Below, one piece after another: positions 37,207 to 46,073 of a DNA stretch of 64,000 bases (position 1 is the stretch's first letter; each line of letters starts with the position of its first letter). Source of the stretch: Bacteroidota bacterium (GTDB lineage: Bacteria; Bacteroidota; Bacteroidia; Bacteroidales; JAADJA01); contig JAHLKX010000001.1 of NCBI GenBank assembly GCA_020444515.1, forward strand, positions 496,001 through 560,000, read 5' to 3'. Made by a program: the position numbers and the translations under genes. The notes under the pieces are model-generated. The model was not told the DNA's origin, did no database searches, and saw nothing but the letters and a program-made list of their open reading frames with translations.

Positions 37207-37212
37207 CACTGA

Positions 37213-38580
37213 ATGAAAAGGTTAATCGAGACATTACGAAATATTTCTAAAATTGAGGACCTCCGCAACCGAATCCTTTACACCCTGGGTATTATTTTGA
37301 TTTACCGGTTGGGATCATTTGTCGTATTACCCGGCGTTGATCCCCACCAGTTGACGAATTTGCAGAACCAGGCCAGTGAAGGATTGTTGGGATTACTCAA
37401 TATGTTTTCGGGAGGTGCATTCTCCAATGCAAGTGTTTTTGCCCTGGGGATCATGCCTTATATCTCCGCTTCAATTGTAGTACAGTTGCTGGGTATGGCC
37501 ATTCCATATTTCCAGAAATTGCAGAAAGAAGGTGAGAGTGGACGTCGTAAAATCAACCAGATCACCCGTTATTTGACGGTGATCATCCTGATTTTCCAGT
37601 CGCCGGCTTATATCGGTAACCTGGTGCGGCAGTTACCCGCTGAAGGCATTTATCCGTTCGATCCGAATATGACCTCACACAGCATTTTCTCCTTTTTTGG
37701 AATATCCTCAATCATTACCCTAACTGCCGGTTCCATGTTTATCATGTGGCTTGGTGAAAGGATAACCGATAAAGGAATTGGAAATGGTATCTCACTGATC
37801 ATTATGATCGGTATCATTGCCCGTTTGCCCTTTGCATTGTTTGGGGAATTTGTTGCAAGAATGGAAGAGCAAGGTGGCGGACTGGTATATTTTGTAATTG
37901 AAATTGCCATCCTGGTAATGGTGATATTGCTTTCGATATTGCTAGTACAGGGTACCAGGAGAATTCCGGTTCAATATGCCAAGCGAATTGTAGGGAACAA
38001 ACAATATGGTGGTGTACGGCAATACATTCCATTAAAGGTTAATGCAGCCGGTGTAATGCCGATTATCTTTGCACAGGCCATTATGTTTTTACCCATTACC
38101 CTTGCTGGATTTACGTCATCTGAGGCAATGAGCGGATTTGCTGCTGCCTTTTCCAATATCCATGGATTTTGGTACAACTTCACGTTCTTCATCATGATCA
38201 TATTGTTTACTTATTTTTATACGGCCATCACCATCAATCCGAATCAGATGGCTGATGATATGAAAAAGAATGGGGGATTTATTCCGGGTGTTAAACCGGG
38301 ACGAAAAACTGCGGAATTTATTGATAACGTTATGTCGCGCATCACATTACCAGGTTCAATATTCCTGGGCTTTGTTGCGATTATGCCGGCACTGGTGGCA
38401 CAAATCGGTGTTAGTACCCAGTTTGCTCAGTTTTATGGCGGAACATCATTGCTGATTTTGGTGGGTGTTGTGCTGGATACCTTGCAGCAAATTGAAAGCC
38501 ATCTGTTGATGAGGCATTACGACGGACTAACAAAATCAGGAAGGATTAAGGGCCGGTCATCATTCAGTATGACCGGATAA
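37213..38580 (+). CDS. secY: Preprotein translocase subunit SecY
   Basis: A 455-residue channel subunit with ten expected membrane spans. Signature segments are I-L-Y-R-type start L-G-I-I-L-I-Y-R-L-G, L-G-I-M-P-Y-I-S-A-S (span 2) and the cytoplasmic loop Q-Y-A-K-R-I-V-G. The C-terminus R-G-R-S-S-F-S-M-T-G is slightly extended. It forms the SecYEG pore for export and membrane insertion. It follows rplO directly and precedes map, without adk between. Confidence 0.98.
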   Translation: MKRLIETLRNISKIEDLRNRILYTLGIILIYRLGSFVVLPGVDPHQLTNLQNQASEGLLGLLNMFSGGAFSNASVFALGIMPYISASIVVQLLGMAIPYFQKLQKEGESGRRKINQITRYLTVIILIFQSPAYIGNLVRQLPAEGIYPFDPNMTSHSIFSFFGISSIITLTAGSMFIMWLGERITDKGIGNGISLIIMIGIIARLPFALFGEFVARMEEQGGGLVYFVIEIAILVMVILLSILLVQGTRRIPVQYAKRIVGNKQYGGVRQYIPLKVNAAGVMPIIFAQAIMFLPITLAGFTSSEAMSGFAAAFSNIHGFWYNFTFFIMIILFTYFYTAITINPNQMADDMKKNGGFIPGVKPGRKTAEFIDNVMSRITLPGSIFLGFVAIMPALVAQIGVSTQFAQFYGGTSLLILVGVVLDTLQQIESHLLMRHYDGLTKSGRIKGRSSFSMTG

Positions 38581-38596
38581 AACCGATTGGAGCGAA

Positions 38597-39376
38597 ATGA
38601 TTTTGATTAAGACAGAAGAAGAAATTGAATTAATTAGAGAAAGTTCTTTGCTTGTTGGCAAAACCCTGGCAGAAGTTGCTAAAGTTATTAAACCGGGTAT
38701 AAAGACCATTGAACTCGACAAGCTGGCTGAAACCTTTATCAGGGATCACCAGGCTGTACCGGGTTTCAAGGGATACAATGGGTTTCCTTACTCACTGTGT
38801 ATTTCGATCAATGAAAATGTGGTACATGGTTTCCCATCGGAACGTGAGTTGAAAGACGGAGATATTGTGTCGGTTGATTGCGGTGTTTTAAAAAATGGTT
38901 TTTATGGCGATTCAGCTTATACATTTGCAGTAGGTGACGTACAGGAAGAGGTTATGCTGTTATTGCAGCGTACCAAAGAATCTCTTTATAAAGGGATTGA
39001 GAATGCTGTAGCTGGAAACCGGGTGGGTGATATCGGAAATGCCATACAAACCTATGTGGAAGGTTTTGGCTATTCAGTTGTTCGCGACCTTGTGGGGCAT
39101 GGATTGGGTAGAAACCTTCATGAAAAACCTGAAGTCCCAAATTTTGGCAGAAGAGGAATCGGGCCAAAACTGCAGGAAGGAATGGTACTGGCTATTGAAC
39201 CGATGATCAACCTGGGTTCGCGGAAAGTTGTTCAGGAAAGTGATGGATGGACCTTTCGAACCATCGACAGGAAGCCATCGGCACATTACGAGCACGATGT
39301 TGTGATCAGAAAAGAAAAATCAGAAATTTTGTCAACATTTGACTTTGTCGAAGAAATATTAAAAAATAAAAATTAG
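38597..39376 (+). CDS. map: Type I methionine aminopeptidase
   Basis: A 259-residue enzyme that removes the initiator Met. Metal ligands can be traced: Asp in V-D-C-G-V, Asp in Y-G-D-S-A-Y, His in H-G-L-G-R-N-L-H, Glu in A-I-E-P-M-I and Glu in H-Y-E-H-D-V. The length matches the single-domain class I form. It sits between secY and infA, the standard order in this phylum. Confidence 0.97.
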   Translation: MILIKTEEEIELIRESSLLVGKTLAEVAKVIKPGIKTIELDKLAETFIRDHQAVPGFKGYNGFPYSLCISINENVVHGFPSERELKDGDIVSVDCGVLKNGFYGDSAYTFAVGDVQEEVMLLLQRTKESLYKGIENAVAGNRVGDIGNAIQTYVEGFGYSVVRDLVGHGLGRNLHEKPEVPNFGRRGIGPKLQEGMVLAIEPMINLGSRKVVQESDGWTFRTIDRKPSAHYEHDVVIRKEKSEILSTFDFVEEILKNKN

Positions 39377-39394
39377 AAAAATAAATTCGTATTT

Positions 39395-39613
39395 ATGTCA
39401 AAACAACCCTCTATAGAACAAGATGGAACCGTGATTGAATCACTGGGAAATGCTATGTTTCGTGTTGAACTTGAAAACGGTCATGTGATTACCGCTCATA
39501 TTTCAGGTAAAATGCGCATGCATTACATCAAAATTCTGCCAGGTGATAAGGTGAAATTGGAAATGTCACCCTATGATTTGACCAAAGGACGGATTACATT
39601 CAGATATAAATAA
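39395..39613 (+). CDS. infA: Translation initiation factor IF-1
   Basis: A 72-residue IF-1 with a single S1-like OB fold: [16 protein letters not shown] at the start, G-K-M-R-M-H-Y-I in the middle and the C-terminal T-K-G-R-I-T-F-R-Y. It occupies the 30S A site during initiation. Confidence 0.98.
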   Translation: MSKQPSIEQDGTVIESLGNAMFRVELENGHVITAHISGKMRMHYIKILPGDKVKLEMSPYDLTKGRITFRYK

Positions 39614-39625
39614 AAGATTGATAAC

Positions 39626-39742
39626 ATGAAAGTCAGGGCATCTGTAAAGAAAAGAACACCGGATTGTAAAATCGTTCGCAGAAAAGGACGGTTGTATATC
39701 ATCAATAAAAAGAATCCGAAATACAAACAACGTCAAGGATAA
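39626..39742 (+). CDS. rpmJ: 50S ribosomal protein L36, zinc-free type
   Basis: A 38-residue L36 read directly from the sequence: [10 protein letters not shown] at the start and Y-K-Q-R-Q-G at the end. Only one Cys (Cys14 in D-C-K-I-V) remains; the other zinc ligands of the classic Cys-Cys-Cys-His form are replaced (Asn and Lys near position 27, Tyr at 33). It is therefore the zinc-independent type, as in other Bacteroidota. It lies 12 bases after infA. Confidence 0.95.
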   Translation: MKVRASVKKRTPDCKIVRRKGRLYIINKKNPKYKQRQG

Positions 39743-39771
39743 TAATTAAACAATCTTAATAATTAAAGAAT

Positions 39772-40152
39772 ATGGCTCGTATAGCAGGAATTGACATCCC
39801 GAAAAACAAAAGAGGCGTAATCGCCTTAACCTACATTTTCGGTATCGGCAGGTCTACTGCTCAAAAAATTCTGACGGAAGCTGGTGTGGATTGGGACAAA
39901 CGTGTTCAGGACTGGACCGACGACGAACAAGGTAATATTCGTAATATTATCAGTGATAAGTTCAAAGTTGAAGGTGAACTCCGCTCACAGGTTCAGATGA
40001 ACATCAAGCGTCTGCAGGATATTGGTACCTATCGTGGTATCCGTCACCGTATCGGACTTCCTTTGCGCGGACAGAGCACCAAGAACAATGCCCGTACGCG
40101 TAAAGGACGAAAGAAAACTGTTGCTAATAAGAAGAAAGCACCAACAGGTTAA
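39772..40152 (+). CDS. rpsM: 30S ribosomal protein S13
   Basis: A 126-residue S13 starting [10 protein letters not shown]. It forms bridge contacts to the large subunit and touches P-site tRNA through its basic tail (T-R-K-G-R-K-K-T). The [14 protein letters not shown] motif is intact. Confidence 0.98.
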   Translation: MARIAGIDIPKNKRGVIALTYIFGIGRSTAQKILTEAGVDWDKRVQDWTDDEQGNIRNIISDKFKVEGELRSQVQMNIKRLQDIGTYRGIRHRIGLPLRGQSTKNNARTRKGRKKTVANKKKAPTG

Positions 40153-40186
40153 TGATGTAGAAATACCTTTAGAATAAAAAATTTAT

Positions 40187-40576
40187 ATGGCTAAAAAAGT
40201 TAAAACATCAAAGAAGAGGGTTGTTAAAGTTGAAGCAGTTGGAAAAGCATATATTTCCGCTTCTTTTAACAATATCATTATTACACTGGCTAACAATAGT
40301 GGTCAGGTAATATCCTGGGCTTCTGCCGGCAAAATGGGATTCCGGGGTTCGAAAAAGAATACCCCGTATGCAGCTCAAATGGCTGCTGAAGACTGTGCCA
40401 AAGTGGCTTATGACCTCGGATTACGGAAAGTAAAAGTATTTGTGAAAGGGCCCGGTTCAGGACGCGAATCAGCAATCCGTACCATTCACTCAGCCGGTAT
40501 TGAAGTAATGGAAATTGTCGATGTGACACCATTGCCACACAATGGCTGCAGACCCCCAAAACGACGCAGGGTTTAA
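40187..40576 (+). CDS. rpsK: 30S ribosomal protein S11
   Basis: A 129-residue S11 on the 30S platform. Typical segments are [12 protein letters not shown] and the C-terminal [16 protein letters not shown]. The Asn-Gly in that tail is the site of isoaspartate formation in other bacteria. Confidence 0.98.
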   Translation: MAKKVKTSKKRVVKVEAVGKAYISASFNNIIITLANNSGQVISWASAGKMGFRGSKKNTPYAAQMAAEDCAKVAYDLGLRKVKVFVKGPGSGRESAIRTIHSAGIEVMEIVDVTPLPHNGCRPPKRRRV

Positions 40577-40616
40577 TAAAACCGATTAATGATCTTGTAA
40601 AAGAAAACAAAGAAAA

Positions 40617-41222
40617 ATGGCTAGATATATTGGTCCAAGGACAAAAATTGCAAGGAAATTCAAAGATCCGATCTACGGTCCGGATAAAAGTTATGAGCGT
40701 AAGAACTATCCTCCGGGACAGCATGGAGCCTCCAAAAGAAGGCGCAAGCAATCGGAATATAGTATACAGCTGATGGAAAAACAAAAAGCCAAATATACCT
40801 ATGGTATACTTGAAAGGCAGTTTAAGAATGTTTTTACCAGGGCATCAAGTAAAAAGGGAATTACCGGTACCGTGTTGCTTCAATTGATTGAAGCCCGCCT
40901 TGATAATGTCGTATTTCGGATGGGAATCGCACCCACCCGCGCTGGTGCAAGACAATTGGTCGGACACAGACACATTACTGTTAATGGAGAAATAGTAAAC
41001 ATTCCTTCCTATTCGGTTCGTCCGGGTGATGTTATTGCTGTTCGTGAAAAATCTAAATCACTTGAAGCGATCACCAATTCGCTGTCTGGCAGTTCACATA
41101 GCTTTTCATGGATCGAATGGAATGACGAGAAAATGAGCGGTCGGTTCCTGAACTATCCTGAAAGGGAAGAGATTCCAGAGAATATTAAAGAACAACTTAT
41201 CGTTGAGTTGTACTCTAAATAA
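40617..41222 (+). CDS. rpsD: 30S ribosomal protein S4
   Basis: A 201-residue S4. It begins M-A-R-Y-I-G-P and lacks the N-terminal Cys zinc site. The S4 RNA-binding domain (about 90-155) has [10 protein letters not shown] and G-H-R-H-I-T-V-N-G. It starts 16S assembly and influences decoding fidelity. Confidence 0.98.
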   Translation: MARYIGPRTKIARKFKDPIYGPDKSYERKNYPPGQHGASKRRRKQSEYSIQLMEKQKAKYTYGILERQFKNVFTRASSKKGITGTVLLQLIEARLDNVVFRMGIAPTRAGARQLVGHRHITVNGEIVNIPSYSVRPGDVIAVREKSKSLEAITNSLSGSSHSFSWIEWNDEKMSGRFLNYPEREEIPENIKEQLIVELYSK

Positions 41223-41269
41223 AAATTAACAACGATTATTCAATTGATTATAAATATAAAAAGCTGAAA

Positions 41270-42262
41270 ATGGCAATTTTAGCATTTCAAAAACCTGATA
41301 AAGTTATCATGATTGAAGCCGATGAATTCAAAGGTATCTTTGAATTTCGTCCGCTCGAACCAGGATTTGGTATTACCATCGGAAATGCCCTGCGGCGTAT
41401 TCTGCTGTCCTCCCTCGAAGGCTTTGCAATCACTTCTGTAAAGATCGAAGGCGTTGATCAGGAATTCGCAACCATCAAAGGGGTGGTAGAAGATGTTTCC
41501 GAAATCATCCTGAATTTGAAAAAGATCAGGTTCAGAAGGCAAATCGATAGCGAAAACAGTGAAAAGGTACATATAGTAATCGGTGACCAGGAAGTATTCA
41601 AAGCCGGTGATATCAACAAGTTTCTATCGGTATTCCAGGTGCTCAACCCCGATGTTGAGATCTGTCATATGGAATCCAATGTGAAGCTGTCCATCGAAAT
41701 AAACATCGAAAAGGGCAGGGGATATGTTCCAGCTGATGAGAACAAAACGTTGAATGCGTCTGTGGGTACCATCTTCATGGATTCTATCCACACACCGATC
41801 AAGAATGTGACTTTTAAGATCGAAGACTTCCGGGTAGAGCAAAAGACCGACTACGAAAAACTCATGCTGGAGCTTGAAACCGATGGATCCATCCATCCCA
41901 AGGAAGCATTGAAAGAGGCGGCCAAAATTTTGATCCATCATTTCATGTTATTCAGTGATGAACGGATTACGCTCGATTCAGAAGAAAAGACAGTTACAGA
42001 AGAATTTGATGAAAGTTCACTGCATACACGGCAATTGCTGAAAACCAAACTGGTTGACCTTGATCTTTCGGTCAGGGCACTGAATTGCTTGAAAGCAGCC
42101 GATGTTGATACCCTGGGTGACCTGGTACAGTTCAACAAAAATGATCTGCTTAAATTCAGAAACTTTGGTAAAAAATCACTCACCGAGCTGGAAGAACTGG
42201 TAAAGTCAAAAGGCTTGGAATTTGGTATGAATATCTCGAAATATAAATTAGATAAGGAATAA
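41270..42262 (+). CDS. rpoA: RNA polymerase alpha subunit
   Basis: A 330-residue alpha subunit. The N-terminal assembly domain (about 1-235) has [14 protein letters not shown]; the C-terminal domain (about 250-320) has S-V-R-A-L-N-C-L-K and F-G-K-K-S-L-T-E-L. It dimerises to scaffold RNA polymerase and contacts upstream promoter DNA and activators. It lies between rpsD and rplQ. Confidence 0.98.
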   Translation: MAILAFQKPDKVIMIEADEFKGIFEFRPLEPGFGITIGNALRRILLSSLEGFAITSVKIEGVDQEFATIKGVVEDVSEIILNLKKIRFRRQIDSENSEKVHIVIGDQEVFKAGDINKFLSVFQVLNPDVEICHMESNVKLSIEINIEKGRGYVPADENKTLNASVGTIFMDSIHTPIKNVTFKIEDFRVEQKTDYEKLMLELETDGSIHPKEALKEAAKILIHHFMLFSDERITLDSEEKTVTEEFDESSLHTRQLLKTKLVDLDLSVRALNCLKAADVDTLGDLVQFNKNDLLKFRNFGKKSLTELEELVKSKGLEFGMNISKYKLDKE

Positions 42263-42267
42263 TTGAG

Positions 42268-43074
42268 ATGAGACACAGGAGAAAAATCAATCATTTGTCG
42301 AGGAAGAGTGCCCACAGGAAATCGATGTTGGCAAATATGGCCTCTTCCCTGATCATTCATAAACGCATCCATACAACTGTTGCTAAAGCAAAGGCCCTGC
42401 GTGTATACATCGAACCGTTGTTGACAAAAGCAAAAGAAGATAACACCCATTCGAGACGGGTTGTATTCAGTTATTTGCAAAATAAGGATGCGGTTACCGA
42501 ATTATTCCGCGATGTATCCGTTAAGATCGCTGAAAGACCAGGTGGATATACTCGCATCATCAAAATCGGTGCTCGTTTGGGTGACAATGCCGAAATGTGC
42601 ATGATGGAACTGGTAGATTACAACGAGAACCTGCTCGGAACAAAAGATGCAGGCCAGGCTAAATCTACCCGCAGAAGAAGAAGGGGTGGTGCTAAAAAAG
42701 AGGCGGATGCACCCGTAGCAAAAACGGAAACGAAAACAAAAACTTCTCCGGATAAAACCGAAGAGGTGAAAGCAGAAACTGAAGCAGATGTGAAGGATGA
42801 GGTGATTGCTGAAGAAACAGTGGCCGAAACTCCCGAAGCAGAGGTAGCTGAAAAGGTAGAAGTACCGGAAGTGGCACAAGAAGATGAAGCACCAATAGAT
42901 GAGGCACCGGCCGAACCGGAAGCGAAAACTGAAGAAACAGAAGTGAAGAAAGAAGCTCCGGCTGAACCTGAGGCAAAAGCAAAAGAACCGGCAACTGAAG
43001 AGAATAAAGAAGAAACACCGGAAGCGAAGGATGAAGAAAAGCCGGAAGATAAAAAAGACGACACACCTAAGTAA
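42268..43074 (+). CDS. rplQ: 50S ribosomal protein L17 with long acidic C-terminal tail
   Basis: A 268-residue protein, more than twice the usual L17 length. Residues 1-125 are ordinary L17 ([12 protein letters not shown] at the start, H-K-R-I-H-T-T near 31, M-M-E-L-V-D-Y-N near 112). A basic patch of five Arg (about 136-140) follows, then a low-complexity region of about 125 residues made of Glu, Ala, Pro, Lys and Thr, with the unit A-P-A-E-P-E-A-K twice. The tail is predicted to be disordered. Extended L17 tails occur in some Bacteroidota, but their role is not known to me. This is the last gene of the superoperon; a terminator follows at 43101. Confidence 0.95.
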   Translation: MRHRRKINHLSRKSAHRKSMLANMASSLIIHKRIHTTVAKAKALRVYIEPLLTKAKEDNTHSRRVVFSYLQNKDAVTELFRDVSVKIAERPGGYTRIIKIGARLGDNAEMCMMELVDYNENLLGTKDAGQAKSTRRRRRGGAKKEADAPVAKTETKTKTSPDKTEEVKAETEADVKDEVIAEETVAETPEAEVAEKVEVPEVAQEDEAPIDEAPAEPEAKTEETEVKKEAPAEPEAKAKEPATEENKEETPEAKDEEKPEDKKDDTPK

Positions 43075-43100
43075 ACCTTAAGTTTAAGTTATATTAACAA

Positions 43101-43132
43101 GGATAGAGCCCCTGTGCTTTATCCTTTTTTTT
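43101..43132 (+). terminator. Intrinsic terminator of the ribosomal superoperon
   Basis: A 9-base-pair stem (43101-43109 with 43116-43124, one G-U pair) and a six-base loop are followed by a run of T (43125-43132). It lies 26 bases after the rplQ stop. Confidence 0.85.
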
Positions 43133-43139
43133 ATTTTTG
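43132..43139 (+). promoter_or_regulatory. Candidate -7 promoter element for eno
   Basis: TATTTTTG matches TAnnTTTG and overlaps the last T of the preceding terminator run. The eno ATG is 46 bases downstream. No TTTG is seen at the expected upstream distance; that DNA forms the terminator stem. Confidence 0.4.
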
Positions 43140-43143
43140 TTGA

Positions 43144-44475
<1,332 letters not shown>

Positions 44476-44495
44476 AGAATTTTTGAAATAGTAAG

Positions 44496-44530
44496 AAATC
44501 CCGGCGACAAAAATCACCGGGATTTTTTTT
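44496..44530 (+). terminator. Intrinsic terminator after eno
   Basis: A nine-base-pair stem (44496-44504 with 44517-44525) and a 12-base loop are followed by continuous T to 44530, starting 20 bases after the eno stop. Confidence 0.85.
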
Positions 44531-44731
44531 GTGGTCATCATAAGTTTAAATCAATCAAATGCATTTCATTTTACATAATCAGTAATGGTTCAGAGAATAA
44601 CAGAGATAGGATTTGTATCCAACTCTTTGGAGTCGATTTATGAATATTCATTAATAATTAAAGAATTATGTCGAACCATTATCTTAAACCGATGTTTTAT
44701 AGATTAATTCAATACACACGTAAAGTTTAGT

Positions 44732-44980
44732 ATGATGTTGATCATTTTCGGTGTAGGACATAAAACATACAATAATCGCTCATTCAGGGATGCAACTTAT
44801 TGTTTTCATTGTCACAATACATCTCGTTGGTTGCTAAGCAAGATTACCACTTGGTTTTCTTTATTTTTTATACCGGTTATTCCGGTGAAAACAGCGTATG
44901 GTGAATTGTGTCCCATTTGCAAGCAAGGAAAAAAGCTTTCCCGCGTCGAATATGAAAGTAAAGTCAATCAAACAGATTAA
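44732..44980 (+). CDS. Zinc-ribbon family protein
   Basis: An 82-residue protein of the zinc-ribbon-15 type. C-F-H-C (about 24-27) and C-P-I-C (about 60-63) form a split four-Cys site separated by a hydrophobic stretch (W-F-S-L-F-F-I-P-V-I-P), which may be a membrane-associated loop. The start M-M-L-I-I-F-G-V-G-H-K-T is typical of this family. Only two bases separate its stop from the candidate selenoprotein thioredoxin gene, so they are likely co-transcribed. The role is unknown; the arrangement might suggest a redox or metal-related pair, but that is inference. Confidence 0.75.
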   Translation: MMLIIFGVGHKTYNNRSFRDATYCFHCHNTSRWLLSKITTWFSLFFIPVIPVKTAYGELCPICKQGKKLSRVEYESKVNQTD

Positions 44981-44982
44981 AA

Positions 44983-45477
44983 ATGAAGTTATCGTTAAAA
45001 ATATCAATGCTCTCATTATTCCTGGCATTTTTATCGGGACCGCTTTGGGCGCAAACAGAGAAACCTTATAATCCGTCACTCGACGGGCAAAAACAGATTA
45101 ATGATGCTGTGATTCAAGCCAAACAGGAAGGTAAACATGTTTTTATGATGATTGGTGGAAACTGGTGAGCCTGGTGTTTGCGTTTTCATAAATATGTACA
45201 TGAAAACGAAACGATTGACTCCACACTCACTGCAAATTATGTATTTGTATTGTTAAATTACAGCCGCGAGAATAAAAACCTCGATATCCTGGCAGAACTG
45301 GAATATCCACAGAGATTTGGTTTTCCTGTGTTCGTGATCCTGGATGATGAAGGAAAACGCATTCATACCCAAAACAGTGCCTACCTGGAGAAAGATAAAT
45401 CGTATGATGAAAAAAAGGTCTTACAGTTTCTAAAACACTGGTCGCCGGCTGCAGTTGACCCCGAGAATTATCAATAA
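44983..45477 (+). CDS. Exported thioredoxin-like protein with in-frame TGA at the redox motif: candidate selenoprotein
   Basis: Read through one TGA (45166-45168, codon 62), this is a 164-residue thioredoxin-fold protein. It has a signal peptide ending L-W-A (about residue 23) and then N-P-S-L-D-G-Q-K-Q-I. The redox segment reads G-G-N-W-[TGA]-A-W-C-L-R-F-H, where relatives as I recall them have W-C-x-W-C; then come Y-P-Q-R-F-G-F-P-V-F-V and a normal C-terminus. The TGA replaces the N-terminal, attacking Cys of CxxC, which is where selenocysteine occurs in known UxxC thioredoxin-like selenoproteins. Frame and coding quality are intact on both sides, and no second lesion is visible. A stem-loop follows (45176-45212). 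The alternative is a pseudogene from a single TGC/TGT-to-TGA change, or a sequencing error. No selA, selB, selC or selD is in the window. Confidence 0.7.
45176..45212 (+). promoter_or_regulatory. SECIS-like stem-loop after the in-frame TGA
   Basis: Bases 45181-45189 pair perfectly with 45200-45208 (9 bp) around a ten-base loop. Four more pairs (45176-45179 with 45209-45212) extend the stem past one bulged G at 45180. The stem begins 7 bases after the TGA and the loop 21 bases after it, distances like those of bacterial SECIS elements. The loop (AAATATGTAC) lacks the G near its 5' side that is typical of known examples, so the match is incomplete. Confidence 0.5.
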
Positions 45478-45478
45478 T

Positions 45479-46063
45479 CTATTTAAACAAACCAACTTCC
45501 CAGATAATAATCGCATAAACAATAAACCGAAGAAAGCGCGAAAGTGCCCATAGCAAGTAGCGTCGCATGGGATAATGCAAGGAACCCACCAGCATGCTGA
45601 TGGCCGAAAAGGGCAGGGGAGTGAGTGCCGCCACCAATATCAGGAATACACCGAATTTTTGAAGCAGGCTGTGGTATTTCCCAAGAAATCTTTTTCTGAC
45701 ATAACGGAAATAAAGCGTGGTCTGGAGATATGCCCCGAACAGGTAACCCGCAAATCCGGCCAGGTAGGAAATAGTTGCAAATATCAGGATATACAGACTG
45801 TAGTCGATGAAATTGCCGGTCCTCAATGCCCAGATCATAAACAGTTCAGGTGGGATGATGCCGAAAAAAAATTCAGATAGGGCATAAATGGATAGAATCA
45901 GTGGTGTATTCTGGAAAAAAGGTTCAAGCCATGCCATAAAGCTGACATCTACATTTCGCCGAATGAATATAAAGGCAGCAATAAGGATCAAAAGCCAGAG
46001 AATTCCATTGCCCATATTCCTCAGGAAAAAACCGGTTTTTTCACCAACCCTTATATTTTTCAT
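45479..46063 (-). CDS. VTT/DedA-like small membrane protein
   Basis: A 194-residue integral membrane protein with about five spans (for example I-L-W-L-L-I-L-I-A-A-F-I and G-V-F-L-I-L-V-A-A-L-T-P-L-P). The L-T-P-L-P-F-S-A-I-S and G-Y-L-F-G-A-Y segments resemble the YqaA/VTT (SNARE-associated Golgi) family, whose members are proposed lipid scramblases or transporters. Its end lies one base from the stop of the thioredoxin gene on the other strand. glgB starts the same leftward block 10 bases further on. The substrate is unknown. Confidence 0.65.
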   Translation of the reverse strand: MKNIRVGEKTGFFLRNMGNGILWLLILIAAFIFIRRNVDVSFMAWLEPFFQNTPLILSIYALSEFFFGIIPPELFMIWALRTGNFIDYSLYILIFATISYLAGFAGYLFGAYLQTTLYFRYVRKRFLGKYHSLLQKFGVFLILVAALTPLPFSAISMLVGSLHYPMRRYLLWALSRFLRFIVYAIIIWEVGLFK

Positions 46064-46073
46064 CTTCTTGACA

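Noticed and set aside
42502..43066. Three long open frames on the minus strand opposite the rplQ tail (up to 148 codons, Ser/Phe-rich).
   Set aside because: They are shadows of the repetitive Glu/Ala/Lys codons of the L17 tail, have no homology I recognise, and lie wholly inside rplQ.
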